Positions 18,901 to 27,765 are shown, numbered from the stretch's first letter. The stretch is 39,380 bases of DNA from Acidobacteriaceae bacterium (GCA_027306695.1 DAHUZH010000019.1:1-39380), one strand, 5' to 3'. Notes: generated by a model from the sequence alone, not told the origin. Numbers and translations: made by a program.

Positions 18901-19649
18901 GCAATCGTTTGGCCGGCCCCATTGATGCTGGCCGTGTAGACCGGATTGATATCGTAGATGGTCGCATAATCGCCGGGCGACAACGCATTCAAACCATTGC
19001 CCAGATCGGTCAGCTTGTGCGGCTGCTTGTCGATATAGATGTTCGGCTTGGTAAAGAAATCGTTCAGACTGAGCACACCGCGCACCACCGGTGTGAGCGC
19101 CTGTGGAATGGAAGTGGTTGTCGAATTTGCCAGATGCGTTTCACCTTGTATGTTGAAGCGATGCATCTGGGTGTGAAAGGCCTGCTCGACCTGGCCCGAG
19201 GTTCCAGAAAAGACAATCCATTGGCGGCTGTTGGAGACCTGGTCGATATGAAATCCCTGAGATTGCAGCCAGCTCGTCAGTTTGTTCATGTCGTTCTGAC
19301 TGACCCCGAACTGGTCCCCGAACTGCTGCGGGGTGAGCCATTTGTGATATGTCGCCGACCCGGATTCCTGTTGCTGCTCCATTAGGCTCTGCAAATCCTG
19401 TTGCTGTTGTTGGCTGGGCTGGAGCACCAGCACCATGCGATTGAACGGCGTGCTGGACGCAATACGTCCAAGATCGGTCGCGTTCTTGATCTGCTGCGGA
19501 CGGTCATTCAGTTTTACGAGTGGAGAGGAACTGACACTTTGTGTGATGCGATCCGCGACCATTTGCGCATTCGTGTAAGACGCAGAACCCAGGTACATTG
19601 TGAATGCAGCTATGCCGACGAAGATAGAGAGGAATCTGGGAAATTTCAT
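15921..19649 (-). CDS. Pro-kumamolisin (S53 sedolisin) protease with Ig-like repeats and C-terminal helical hairpin
   Basis: A 1242-residue secreted serine-carboxyl protease. Order: signal peptide (1-29), a pro-kumamolisin activation domain (about 45-190, with TYHKWLTPQQFGDQFG), then the S53 catalytic domain (about 230-630). The expected catalytic residues are present: Glu294 and Asp298 (EQTLD), the oxyanion Asp in FVSAGDSGG, and Ser523 in GGTSASSPSFAG. A C-terminal calcium-site segment (GYDAGIGYDLATGWGSVD) closes it. Next come about four Ig-like beta repeats of roughly 95 residues (YAGDSNYAAQ, FSGNASYLAS, YAGDANVSSS, FGGNSIFTKS). Then two hydrophobic helices flank RKRK (FFLGLPLFGFGWTRKRK), and a further short beta domain ends the protein. 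I chose the ATG at 19649 because it opens a signal peptide and has AGGAG ten bases upstream. Sedolisins act at acid pH, fitting an acidophilic soil bacterium. Confidence 0.93.
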   Translation of the reverse strand: MKFPRFLSIFVGIAAFTMYLGSASYTNAQMVADRITQSVSSSPLVKLNDRPQQIKNATDLGRIASSTPFNRMVLVLQPSQQQQQDLQSLMEQQQESGSATYHKWLTPQQFGDQFGVSQNDMNKLTSWLQSQGFHIDQVSNSRQWIVFSGTSGQVEQAFHTQMHRFNIQGETHLANSTTTSIPQALTPVVRGVLSLNDFFTKPNIYIDKQPHKLTDLGNGLNALSPGDYATIYDINPVYTASINGAGQTIAIVGRSDVDPVDIQDFTHLFGVPAINLHTINNGPDPGMVAGDEIEQTLDVTWSGAVAPGATIDLVVSESTATSDGVILSAAYIIDNDLAQVMSTSYGSCELNEGQAYTSYAEVLWEQAAAEGISAFVSAGDSGGAGCDDPDTETAAALGFAVSGLASSPYNVAVGGTEFNDAANPGQYWATTNNIHGSSAFSYIPEMVWNESAVGSSIFAGSGGSSIYYAKPSWQTGNGVPQDGARDIPDISLTAAGHDGYIICLRSLGGDCSKGYFFTVGGTSASSPSFAGIMALIDQKTNSSWGNPNPIIYSLANSANYNTIFHDIILGNNKVPAVDGNMIGYDAGIGYDLATGWGSVDVNQLANAWVPTGTGKSTLSLTVNGGAGPLTVTHGTLLTLASVVTPSASGAAAATGDVAYVANSNANSIPVNTAIGVATLASGATTLQTPTLPGGAQVITAHYAGDSNYAAQMSTSVTVQVNPEASLTTIGSGTAPTISYGTAKPLAAFVSGATSLLSPNSGTVTFDDGGATLAAVPVTGGQLPPSTTLGGGGSSGVYGTFTGGQVNYTVPYLTVGTHSLTASFSGNASYLASSSTAALPVTVTQAPSFVTIESNYLQPLANSPVTLTSSVALDNGGAAPISGTITFYDGKTPLGTGMIAGQSTPGLYTAQLNTAFAAAGAHYIYAVYAGDANVSSSASSAVTLTVGSQSATQTTLAVTSSSTPIYAGQAVTMTAAVAGDSATPAVTGTVTFYDGATALGTGMLGANQATFSTISLAGGVHNIYAAFGGNSIFTKSQSAVTAVTINDFKLAVGSSTATTLQGGSAQIAVTVTAVGSVPLAIAFSCSGLPSGAACDFSPAQVTPGSGSAATALIITTTGPTLSPALRGTTAHAALGSTSSASGATSSEMALRFGGAFFLGLPLFGFGWTRKRKILQTAFSILGIAVFFGMMGCGGSGSSTPKYTISTPGTPAGSSTVTVTASAGSLSHTATVTLTVQSVVATTQ

Positions 19650-19730
19650 TGAAACAGGTCTCCTGAAAACGGGCCGTGCATTTCGCCACATCCGGCAACT
19701 CTTTGTTTACCTTTTGCGGAGTAGTCGGAG

Positions 19731-19759
19731 TTTATCCGACAGACAACCACATACGTCAA
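19731..19759 (-). promoter_or_regulatory. Sigma-70-type promoter of the S53 protease gene
   Basis: On the minus strand TTGACG (19759-19754) and GATAAA (19736-19731) are separated by exactly 17 bases, about 80 bases before the start codon. The -10 region overlaps a small palindrome, GTCGGA-N5-TCCGAC (19724-19740), which could be an operator. Confidence 0.55.
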
Positions 19760-19862
19760 TAACTTTTTCTAGGAATTGAGCTTTTATTTGGCCGCTGCCA
19801 AGCGGGCCGACGCCAATCGCAGATCGGCATGCAGTTCATATAAAGACCGGTAACCTGGAGGG

Positions 19863-21641
19863 TCAGAGCACGTACCGGCCCGCGTCGATCGCCCATTGGG
19901 CAACCTGACGCCGGAGCGAAATAGTGTCCGCTGGCTCAAACTTCGACAGCCGCCGCAGGATCGCCAACTGTGTCCGCAGCATGTCCCCTTCCGCGATGGT
20001 CGCAATGGCCTTGCGCGCCGACTGCGCGATCGCTTCCAATGCATCGACGCTGTAAATCCTCGCGATGGCTACCGCGTGCTCCGTGGCGGCATGACTTTGG
20101 TCCAGAATTTTTTGCGCGCGCACGATGCAGGACTCCATCGCATACACTTCTAGGATCATGTCGGCGAGCGACGCCATCACCTCTTGCTGATCGGCCAGTG
20201 TCTGCGAGTACTTTTGCGCCGCCGCGCCAGCGGTAAACAGCACAAGTTTTTTCGCATTCGCCAGCATTAGAAACTCGTACGCCAGCTCGCCTTCCCCCTG
20301 CTCCTGGTGGACCGGCCCTGCCAGCACTTCGTCCATCAGCCGCTGGATGGCGGCCATCAACGGCAGCTTGCCGCTCACCGCGTGCTTCATCAGCCAGCCC
20401 GTGATGATGAGCCGATTGATTTCGTTCGTACCTTCAAAGATGCGATTGATGCGCGAGTCCCGATACGCGCGCTCTGCTGGATACTCTTCCACATACCCGT
20501 AGCCGCCATAAATCTGGACGACCTCATCGACGACTCGATCCAGCATCTCAGAGCCCCAGACCTTCAGGATGGAACACTCCACGGCATACCCTTCAATGCG
20601 CTTTTGGATCTCTCGCGCAGCATCCGGCGCTTGCTTGTCCACATCGGCCAGTGCCTGATCGATCATGCCGACCGTGCGATACGCCATGCTTTCGCCAACA
20701 AAAATGCCCACCGCGCAGGCCGCGATCTTTTCCTGGATCAACCCGAACTCGGCAATCGACTTGCCGAAAGCCTTCCGCTCCTTCGCGTAGTGGATGCCGT
20801 TCGCCAAGGTCGAACGTGCCCCACCCACGCAGGCTGCACCCAGCTTGAAACGGCCAATGTTCAGGATATTGAAGGCGATGTGATGGCCCTTCCCCACCTC
20901 GCCAAGGACATTGCCCGTGGGTACTTTACAGTCGGAAAGAACCAACGGACAGGTGGAGGAGCCGCGTATGCCGAGCTTGTGTTCCTCCGCGCCAATCGTC
21001 AGCCCGGGCGTCTCGCGTTCCACCAGAAATGCAGTAAACTTTTCGCCGTCCACCTTGGCAAATATTGTGAACAGGTCGGCAAAGCCTGCATTGGTGATCC
21101 ACATCTTTTCGCCGTTCAACACGTAGTGCGACTGGTCGGCGGACAGCACCGCCCGCGTGCGGATGTTCATGGCATCGGAACCGGAGGTGGCTTCCGACAA
21201 TGCGTACGCGCCAATCCACTCACCAGTAGCCAGCCTGGGAAGATACTTTTGCTTCTGCTCCGCAGTACCGTACCAGACGATGGGAAGGGTCCCGATGCCG
21301 ACATGGGCGCTGAACGCGACGGAAAAACTGGCGCACTGCGCGATGCGGTCCGCAATGATGGCGGAAGTGACCTTGTCCATTTCCAGGCCGCCGAACTCCT
21401 CCGGGACATCGACGCCCATCAGGCCTAGTTCCCCGGCCTTGCGCAGCAGGGCTTTCGTCACGTCAAACTGCTTGGCCTCAATCTGCTCTACCACAGGTAA
21501 CACTTCCCGCCGAGCAAACTCCTCCGCTGTTTGCGCAATCTGGCGATGTTCTTCGCTGAAGTCCTCGGGAGTGAACATGCCAGCGGGTTTGCAATCCGTA
21601 ATCAGAAAACTCCCCCCGGCAGGCGTATTTGTAACTGTCAT
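19863..21641 (-). CDS. fadE: Acyl-CoA dehydrogenase (FadE-type, long form)
   Basis: An FAD-dependent dehydrogenase that makes the trans-2-enoyl-CoA in the first step of fatty acid beta-oxidation. The 592-residue length matches the roughly 600-residue FadE of Bacillus-type fadNAE operons, with an extra C-terminal helical domain after the usual 380-residue core. Visible family blocks are YALSEATSGSDAMNIRT and KMWITNAGFADLF (flavin and substrate contacts), AFGKSIAEFGLIQEKIA, YGGYGYVEEYPAERAYRDSRINRIFEGTNEI (the catalytic base region, Glu in FEGTNEI). I prefer the ATG at 21641 (MTVTNTPAGG, GGAG ten bases upstream) to an in-frame GTG at 21668. It is the last gene of the operon, 45 bases after fadA. 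Chain-length preference is not readable. Confidence 0.93.
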   Translation of the reverse strand: MTVTNTPAGGSFLITDCKPAGMFTPEDFSEEHRQIAQTAEEFARREVLPVVEQIEAKQFDVTKALLRKAGELGLMGVDVPEEFGGLEMDKVTSAIIADRIAQCASFSVAFSAHVGIGTLPIVWYGTAEQKQKYLPRLATGEWIGAYALSEATSGSDAMNIRTRAVLSADQSHYVLNGEKMWITNAGFADLFTIFAKVDGEKFTAFLVERETPGLTIGAEEHKLGIRGSSTCPLVLSDCKVPTGNVLGEVGKGHHIAFNILNIGRFKLGAACVGGARSTLANGIHYAKERKAFGKSIAEFGLIQEKIAACAVGIFVGESMAYRTVGMIDQALADVDKQAPDAAREIQKRIEGYAVECSILKVWGSEMLDRVVDEVVQIYGGYGYVEEYPAERAYRDSRINRIFEGTNEINRLIITGWLMKHAVSGKLPLMAAIQRLMDEVLAGPVHQEQGEGELAYEFLMLANAKKLVLFTAGAAAQKYSQTLADQQEVMASLADMILEVYAMESCIVRAQKILDQSHAATEHAVAIARIYSVDALEAIAQSARKAIATIAEGDMLRTQLAILRRLSKFEPADTISLRRQVAQWAIDAGRYVL

Positions 21642-21686
21642 TGTGCTATTTCTCCGTTTTCTATCCACAGCGCTTCTTCTACGGCC

Positions 21687-22859
21687 TCATGCAAGATTTT
21701 CAAAGATCCCCGCCGCGCCCATCCCGCCGCCAACGCACATGGTCACCAGGCCATAACGAACACGACGGCGCTGCATCTCGTTTAGAAGAGTTGCGGTCAG
21801 CTTCGCTCCGGTGCATCCCAGCGGATGTCCCAGGGCGATGGCCCCGCCGTTTACATTGATAATTTCTGGATTCAATTTCGCCTGTTGGATCACAGCCAGA
21901 GACTGCGCGGCAAATGCCTCGTTCAACTCGATCAGGCCAATATCCTGGAGCATTAGGCCAGCCAGTTTCAGTGCCTTGGGGATCGTCAATACTGGCCCAA
22001 TTCCCATTTCTTCCGGTGCGCAGCCTGCCGTGGCAAATGCGACGAACCGCGCCAGTGGACGAATCCCAAGCGTCTGTGCCCGTTCCGCAGACATCACTAC
22101 CGCGACCGCCGCACCATCCGACATTTGGGAAGATGTTCCCGCCGTCACTGTTCCACGAGCATGGAAAGCAGGCTTCAGTTTCGCCAACGCTGCCAAAGAG
22201 GTATCGGTGCGCGGGCCTTCATCCATAGAAAACTCTGCCTCGCACTTATGTTTTCCATCCGTCGATATATTTGTAACTGTTACAGGCACAATTTCTTCTG
22301 CAAACCTGCCCGCTTCGATGGCCGCCAGCGCTTTCTGGTGACTCGCGAGAGCAAATTCCTCGGCCTGCTGGCGAGTGATGTAATATTTTTCGGCGACACA
22401 CTCCGCGGTCAAGCCCATGGAGAGATAGCTGCCCGGCGCATGCTCCACCAGCCACGGATTCGGGGCAAATTTGTTGCCTCCCATCGGGACCATGCTCATG
22501 CTCTCCGTGCCTCCGGCAAGAATGACTTCCGCACCACCGCCGCGAATACGCTCAGCAGCCAAGGCGATCGATTGCAGACCGGAAGAACAGAAACGATTGA
22601 TTGTGAATGCGGAACAACTGACGGGAAGCCCTGCACGCAGCAACGCGATGCGGGCCACGTTCATTCCCTGTTCCGCTTCCGGCATGGCGCAGCCAAGAAT
22701 GACATCCTCAATTTCCTGTGTATTGAGTTGCGGCAGACGCGCCAGCACTCCTTGGATGGCAATGGCAGCCAGATCGTCGGGCCGCATATTGCGCAACGCC
22801 CCTTTAGGAGCTTTCCCTACTGCTGTACGGACCGCTGCGGCAATGACTGCTTCTCTCAA
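21687..22859 (-). CDS. fadA: Acetyl-CoA C-acyltransferase (3-ketoacyl-CoA thiolase)
   Basis: The thiolase that cleaves 3-ketoacyl-CoA with CoA to give acetyl-CoA in the last step of beta-oxidation. The 390-residue protein is of normal family length. The nucleophilic Cys is in INRFCSSGLQS (about residue 87), the His in IALGHPLGCTGA (about 348), and the second catalytic Cys in TMCVGGGMGAA near the C-terminus. I chose the TTG at 22859 because it gives the standard thiolase N-terminus (REAVIAAAVRTAVGKAPKG) and has GCGGAG eight bases upstream. An in-frame TTG at 22895 overlaps the fadN stop and adds 12 non-conserved residues. It is the second gene of the operon. Confidence 0.94.
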   Translation of the reverse strand: MREAVIAAAVRTAVGKAPKGALRNMRPDDLAAIAIQGVLARLPQLNTQEIEDVILGCAMPEAEQGMNVARIALLRAGLPVSCSAFTINRFCSSGLQSIALAAERIRGGGAEVILAGGTESMSMVPMGGNKFAPNPWLVEHAPGSYLSMGLTAECVAEKYYITRQQAEEFALASHQKALAAIEAGRFAEEIVPVTVTNISTDGKHKCEAEFSMDEGPRTDTSLAALAKLKPAFHARGTVTAGTSSQMSDGAAVAVVMSAERAQTLGIRPLARFVAFATAGCAPEEMGIGPVLTIPKALKLAGLMLQDIGLIELNEAFAAQSLAVIQQAKLNPEIINVNGGAIALGHPLGCTGAKLTATLLNEMQRRRVRYGLVTMCVGGGMGAAGIFENLA

Positions 22860-22891
22860 TTTATTTTCTCCGCTGCATCGATTGTTTCCGT

Positions 22892-25402
22892 TCAATTGCG
22901 CAATGGTTTGCCGGTCTTGAGCGTAAAGGCAATGCGTTCCTGCGTTTTTTTCTCTCCGCAGAGGGAGAGAAATGCCTCGCGTTCCAAATCGAGAAACGTC
23001 TGCTCAGTGAGCTTCGTGCCGCGCAGCACATTGCCACCACATAAAACATGTGCAACATGATTGGCCACTTTGACATCGTGGTCGCTAATGTACCCGCCCT
23101 GCCGCATGAGGTACACGCCAAGCTTGAGCGTCGCGAGAATGTTGTCTCCTGGAGCAAGAATGTCTGTCCGCCGTACAGCGGGCGCATAACCAGCATCGGC
23201 CAGAGTCCGTGCGCGCGTCTTTGCATCGAGCAAAAGACGGTCTCGATTCATCGTAGTGCCATCACCGGAATTGAGAAAACCAAGGCCGCATGCTTCTGTA
23301 ACCGAAGTAGTTACCTTTGCCATGGCAATCATCTCAAAGGCGCTCTTGATCGCATCGCCAAGTTCTACTGTCTCACCTCGGCCGCCGGTTCCCTTGGGCC
23401 CAGCGCCATTGATCGCCCGTAGCACCATCTCCTTACAACCTCCGCCGCCCGGCACGAGACCTACGCCCGTCTCCACTAACCCCATGTACAGTTCGGCATG
23501 GGCTTGACGCCGGGCAGCATGCAAACACACTTCCGTTCCACCCCCAAGACACATACCAAATGGCGCAACAATGACTGGCCGGGGGCAGAATTTGATGGCC
23601 GCAGTCATTCCCTGAAAGGCGCGAATCTCCTGGTCGATGTCGTCCCACTCCTCGTCCTGCATGGCCAGCAGAAGCTGCATGATGTTGGCGCCGACGGAAA
23701 AGTTCGCCGCATCTCCGCTAATGACAAATGCCTCGAAATCTGCAACTGCCGCACTCCCTGGATGCAAGGTCTGCGTGATGAACTGGACGATATCGCCGCC
23801 GATAGCGTTCATCTTGGTGTGAAATTCAATCGCGGCAATGCCATCCCCAAGGTCTACCAACGAAGCGCCCGGATTTTTTTTCACCACTCCGTGAGATTTC
23901 TTAAATAGTTCGACGGTTGCCGTTCCGGCTGGAATTGTGACGGGTTTGTAGCTGCCTTGTATGGGGTCGAAGAATAATTTCCCAGAGGCGACCGTCGGAT
24001 CATCCCGATACCAACTGCGATGCCCAGCCGCCAACAGTTTTTCTACATTCACAGAGATTGGTCGTCCTTCCGCGCGCATCTTCGCAACGGTTTCCGGCAC
24101 ACCGGCTGCGTCCCACATGGCGAACGGCCCTAGTTCCCAGTTGAATCCGGCCTGCATCGCCCGATCGATGGCAACGATATCATCGGCAATTTCAGGAATG
24201 CGATTCGCCGCGTATGTCCATAGCTCCGTCAGCATCGGCCAGTAGAAAGCGGCTGCTTTACTTTTTCGTGGATCATCGTTCAGCAGCGTTCGTATGCGTT
24301 CACCAACACCCTCGATATTCTTCGCAATCTCCAGTTCGGGAAATTTCGCTCTGGCCGCCGGATGATATTCGAGTGTTTTCCAATCGAGTACGAGACGCAG
24401 TTCTTTGCCATCAGCGTCGCGGTCCTTTTTGTAGAAGCCCTGTTTCGTTTTGTCGCCCAACCATTTGCGTTCCAGCATCGCCGTGAGAAAGTCAGGAAGC
24501 CGCACATCGGTCCGCTCATCCCCAATCTTCGCCGCCTGTTGAGAAAAATTCTTCGCCACATGACCCAGGACATCCACGCCAACCAGATCGGCCAGACGAA
24601 ACGTGCCCGTCTTCGGCCAGCCGATGGCCGTGCCCGTCAATGCATCCACTTCTTCGATGGTCAGGTTTTGTGCCTGCATCAGACGGCAGGTATTCAGCAT
24701 GACAAATGTGCCGATGCGATTGGCAATGAAATTCGGTGTGTCCTTGGCCCGTACGACGGTCTTGCCGAGATGCTTGTCGCAGAACTCCGCGATGCGTTCC
24801 ACAAGTGCTGGATCGGTTTGCTGTGTGGCGATCAACTCCACCAGCCGCATGTAGCGCGGCGGATTGAAGAAGTGCGCGCCAAACCAGCGCCGCTGAAACT
24901 CCGCAGGCATCTGTGCGGCAATCTCCGCAACTGGCAGTCCGCTGGTATTGGTGGTTACGATGGCTTGGTCGGATAAGTGGGGCGCAATTTCCCGCAGCAA
25001 CGATTGTTTGATTGCAAGATTTTCTGCCACAGCTTCGACGATCCAGTCGCATTGCCCAAGCTGTGAAAGATCATCTTCAAAATTGCCGACAGAGATCAGC
25101 CGCGTCAGCGAAAAATCGAAGAGCGCAGCGGGCTTCGCGGTCTTCAATGCTTCCAGCGCTTGCATAGCGAATCGATTGCGCTGGGCTGGATCGTTGGCGG
25201 GTGCGTCGGGAGGAACAATGTCCAGTAGCAACACTGGCAGTCCGGCGTTGGCAAGATGCGCTGCAATGCGCGAGCCCATAGTACCCGCCCCCAACACTGC
25301 GGCACGCAGAAGCGGACGGTTGAACGGACGATGCAAAGACGCACGCTCGGACTTCGCCAAGACTGGCGCATCAATGCTTGCATCGCGAGCCGTAATGTTC
25401 AT
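22892..25402 (-). CDS. fadN: 3-hydroxyacyl-CoA dehydrogenase / enoyl-CoA hydratase fusion
   Basis: A bifunctional beta-oxidation enzyme that hydrates enoyl-CoA and oxidises the 3-hydroxyacyl-CoA. The domain order is dehydrogenase first: Rossmann AAVLGAGTMGSRIAAHLANAG (about residue 33), INVDAL-type dehydrogenase C-domains including GWPKTGTFRLADLVGVDVLGH, then a crotonase-like domain (about 490-760) with AFQGMTAAIKFCPRPVIVAP and CLGGGTEVCLHAARRQAHA. This is the reverse of E. coli FadB and the same as Bacillus FadN. The ATG at 25402 has AGGAG five bases upstream and gives 836 residues; an upstream in-frame start at 25471 is less likely. It is the first gene of fadN-fadA-fadE. The hydratase active site should be checked by alignment because only part of its motif is obvious. 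Confidence 0.92.
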   Translation of the reverse strand: MNITARDASIDAPVLAKSERASLHRPFNRPLLRAAVLGAGTMGSRIAAHLANAGLPVLLLDIVPPDAPANDPAQRNRFAMQALEALKTAKPAALFDFSLTRLISVGNFEDDLSQLGQCDWIVEAVAENLAIKQSLLREIAPHLSDQAIVTTNTSGLPVAEIAAQMPAEFQRRWFGAHFFNPPRYMRLVELIATQQTDPALVERIAEFCDKHLGKTVVRAKDTPNFIANRIGTFVMLNTCRLMQAQNLTIEEVDALTGTAIGWPKTGTFRLADLVGVDVLGHVAKNFSQQAAKIGDERTDVRLPDFLTAMLERKWLGDKTKQGFYKKDRDADGKELRLVLDWKTLEYHPAARAKFPELEIAKNIEGVGERIRTLLNDDPRKSKAAAFYWPMLTELWTYAANRIPEIADDIVAIDRAMQAGFNWELGPFAMWDAAGVPETVAKMRAEGRPISVNVEKLLAAGHRSWYRDDPTVASGKLFFDPIQGSYKPVTIPAGTATVELFKKSHGVVKKNPGASLVDLGDGIAAIEFHTKMNAIGGDIVQFITQTLHPGSAAVADFEAFVISGDAANFSVGANIMQLLLAMQDEEWDDIDQEIRAFQGMTAAIKFCPRPVIVAPFGMCLGGGTEVCLHAARRQAHAELYMGLVETGVGLVPGGGGCKEMVLRAINGAGPKGTGGRGETVELGDAIKSAFEMIAMAKVTTSVTEACGLGFLNSGDGTTMNRDRLLLDAKTRARTLADAGYAPAVRRTDILAPGDNILATLKLGVYLMRQGGYISDHDVKVANHVAHVLCGGNVLRGTKLTEQTFLDLEREAFLSLCGEKKTQERIAFTLKTGKPLRN

Positions 25403-25449
25403 GCATTCTCCTGTATCCGCTTCTTTTGGGACCGCTTCAAAGCGCAACA

Positions 25450-25470
25450 TGAATGACAGTAAATGATTCA
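25450..25470. promoter_or_regulatory. Candidate operator upstream of the fad operon
   Basis: TGAATGA-N7-TGATTCA is an inverted repeat in which six of seven arm positions match. It lies 48 bases upstream of the fadN start, in the 124-base gap to the divergent glycosidase-like gene. The TGAAT/ATTCA arms resemble the TetR-type FadR box of Bacillus fad operons (TGAATGA..TCATTCA). The resemblance is by eye and no regulator gene is in the window. Confidence 0.4.
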
Positions 25471-25526
25471 ACCAGAAAGCGGGCTATGGCCCATCGCAGA
25501 TTAAAATTGCAGAGCGAGGTCTCTCC

Positions 25527-27719
25527 ATGCTGCGCCACTTCCGAAACCATACAGTTCTCTTCCTTGCCGCATTTTTCGTACTTTTACCTTCATGTCTTTT
25601 CGCCACGGTTCAAACAACGTCTCTCAACGATGGCATATTCCACATTGAAATCACATCTGCTGGCGCCTACACGGTCCGCGCCAGGAAAACAGGATGGAGC
25701 TTCTCTGGAAACCTGGGTGTGCCACTTACGCGCATTCAAACGGTGCAACATACCGATGCCCTGGGCACATACCGGCAGCTTCAATTCACGTACCGCGCCG
25801 CAGGGCTTCGAGAGGGCAGCTTCCGCATCTACGTTCACGAACCCATCTTAGTCCTGACCATGCGCACGCTGGAACCAGCCACGAACTCTGTAACAGGAGC
25901 GCCAGTTTTTCCAGACTTCTCCTCTGGGCCGCAGAACCTGTTTCATCTTGGCTTTCAACCGGTCCCGTTCGGGCTGTATCGTTTCCATTATCTGGGGCCG
26001 CAGGGTCCGTGGGTATTGTTCGATGACAAAGCCAATACGCTGATCGTCTCGCCAGCGAACCATTTCTTCACGATCAACCTTCAGCAGCATGGATCGGGAT
26101 TTTCCAGTGGCGTCTCAGACAAAGTGCAAACGTTGCCGGTTGGATTTACACAAGCGACATTGATGGTCGTCGGCTCCGGCATCAATAATACCTATGACCA
26201 ATGGGGCAACGCCATGCAAAGGTTGGCTGGCCGCACCGCGCCCTCGAATGAAGCCGATGTGCTACTGCAAAAATTGAGCTACTGGACGGACAATGGCGCT
26301 TCCTATTACTACCGCTTCGATCCGAAGCTGGGTTACACAGGAACGCTTGCCGCCGTACGCAACAAATTTGCGCAGCTCGGGCCGCCGCTCGGCAGCATGC
26401 AGATGGACAGTTGGTTTTATCCTAAGGGACCGAATGCCGACTGGCGGCAGTTTCACTGGGAACACGGAGCAGGCGGGGCTTACCGGTATGAAGCAGACAA
26501 GAATTTGTTCCCGAACGGGATGGGGGCTTTTTCCCGCGAAGTTAACCTGCCCCTCATCATGCATGGCCGGTGGATCGACGAGTCCAGCCCGTACCGCAAA
26601 ATGTATACGATGTCCGGCGGCGTAAGCATCGATCCCCGTTACTGGCAGAAGACGGCCGCATGGCTGCACGCGGCCCATGTGGTGACGTATGAGCAGGACT
26701 GGCTCGCCAGCAATGCGCAGGCCGCGATCAATCTGACGGACCCACAGAAATATCATGACCGGATGGCCCAGGCCATGCAGCACTATGGCTTGACGATGCA
26801 GTACTGCATGCCTGCTCCCGCCGATTACATGCAAGGCGCGCGCTATAACAATCTGACGACGATCCGCACCAGCGGCGATCGCTTCGAGCGTAAAAAATGG
26901 GACGAGTTCTTATACGATTCTCGTCTCGCCAGCGCTTTGGGCATCTGGCCATGGACTGACGTGTTTCGCAGCAAGGAACTGCCGAACCTGATTTTGTCTA
27001 CGCTTTCCGCAGGGCCGGTCGGCGTCGGCGACTCTCTGGATGAACTGGATACGAAGGCACTGTTGCAATCGGTGCGCATGGACGGCGTGATCGTGAAGCC
27101 GGACATTCCCATCCGCCCACTGGACCGCATTTATATCGCCGACGCGCAAAATGAGGTTGTTCCGATGATCGCAAGCACCTGGAGCGAACATGGAACGCAA
27201 CAGGACAAGCTGCGCACGACCTATGTCTTCGCGTATGCGCGGCATGGAGAAATCAGCGCCACGATCCAAGCGGCGGACTTTGGGAATTCCGGGCCAGTGT
27301 ACGTGTACGATTGGCGCGCAGGTCACGGTCAACTTCTGGCAAAGAACGGCGCATACGTGCTTCCAATGACGGACGGATGGGGCTATGCAGTCTTCGCGCC
27401 AGTTGGAGCTTCCGGCATGGCCGTCCTTGGAGACACAGAGAAAATCGCGACCGCCGGTCGCCAGCGCATTCGGGAAATTTCCGACGATGGACGCCTGCGC
27501 CTCACCATGCTCTTCGCGCCAGGGGAGTCCGCGCAAACGATTTTCATCTATGCACCACAAAGACCTCGCGCAGTCGCAAGCTCCGGTCAGTTGCAGAGCC
27601 AGTTTTACGATGCCGCGACGAAGCTGTTGCATCTGACATTACTACCGAACAGCAAGAATAAAGCCATGGTCGAAATCAGCATGCCAGTACGCAATGTATC
27701 CAATGCCATCCGAAAATAG
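25527..27719 (+). CDS. Secreted glycoside-hydrolase-like protein (clan GH-D-like barrel)
   Basis: A 730-residue exported protein with a signal peptide (VLFLAAFFVLLPSCLFA, cleavage near residue 27). An N-terminal beta-sandwich-like region (about 30-240) precedes a probable TIM barrel (about 255-580) and a C-terminal beta domain (about 600-720). The barrel contains QKLSYWTDNGASYYY, SMQMDSWFYPKG, HVVTYEQDWLASN and TTIRTSGDRFERKKWDEF. By analogy with alpha-galactosidases of families GH27/GH36, Asp391 in YEQDW could be the nucleophile and Asp451 in RTSGD the acid/base, and WPWTDVFRSKE would follow at the barrel end. The overall layout fits a retaining alpha-glycosidase, but the family is not recognised with certainty. 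It is divergent from the fad operon; no clear ribosome binding site is seen, and TAAAAT at 25502-25507 may be the -10. Confidence 0.7.
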   Translation: MLRHFRNHTVLFLAAFFVLLPSCLFATVQTTSLNDGIFHIEITSAGAYTVRARKTGWSFSGNLGVPLTRIQTVQHTDALGTYRQLQFTYRAAGLREGSFRIYVHEPILVLTMRTLEPATNSVTGAPVFPDFSSGPQNLFHLGFQPVPFGLYRFHYLGPQGPWVLFDDKANTLIVSPANHFFTINLQQHGSGFSSGVSDKVQTLPVGFTQATLMVVGSGINNTYDQWGNAMQRLAGRTAPSNEADVLLQKLSYWTDNGASYYYRFDPKLGYTGTLAAVRNKFAQLGPPLGSMQMDSWFYPKGPNADWRQFHWEHGAGGAYRYEADKNLFPNGMGAFSREVNLPLIMHGRWIDESSPYRKMYTMSGGVSIDPRYWQKTAAWLHAAHVVTYEQDWLASNAQAAINLTDPQKYHDRMAQAMQHYGLTMQYCMPAPADYMQGARYNNLTTIRTSGDRFERKKWDEFLYDSRLASALGIWPWTDVFRSKELPNLILSTLSAGPVGVGDSLDELDTKALLQSVRMDGVIVKPDIPIRPLDRIYIADAQNEVVPMIASTWSEHGTQQDKLRTTYVFAYARHGEISATIQAADFGNSGPVYVYDWRAGHGQLLAKNGAYVLPMTDGWGYAVFAPVGASGMAVLGDTEKIATAGRQRIREISDDGRLRLTMLFAPGESAQTIFIYAPQRPRAVASSGQLQSQFYDAATKLLHLTLLPNSKNKAMVEISMPVRNVSNAIRK

Positions 27720-27765
27720 CCTGTCATGAAAATTTTCCTGGGAGCACTGGGTCTTGCCGGGCTTC

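Noticed and set aside
18159-19385. 408-codon open frame opposite the S53 protease
   Set aside because: The minus-strand protein has all catalytic and pro-domain motifs; the plus-strand frame is a GC-driven shadow without domains.
20307-21428. 373-codon frame opposite fadE
   Set aside because: It is the shadow of a well-conserved acyl-CoA dehydrogenase; no start signal or domain.
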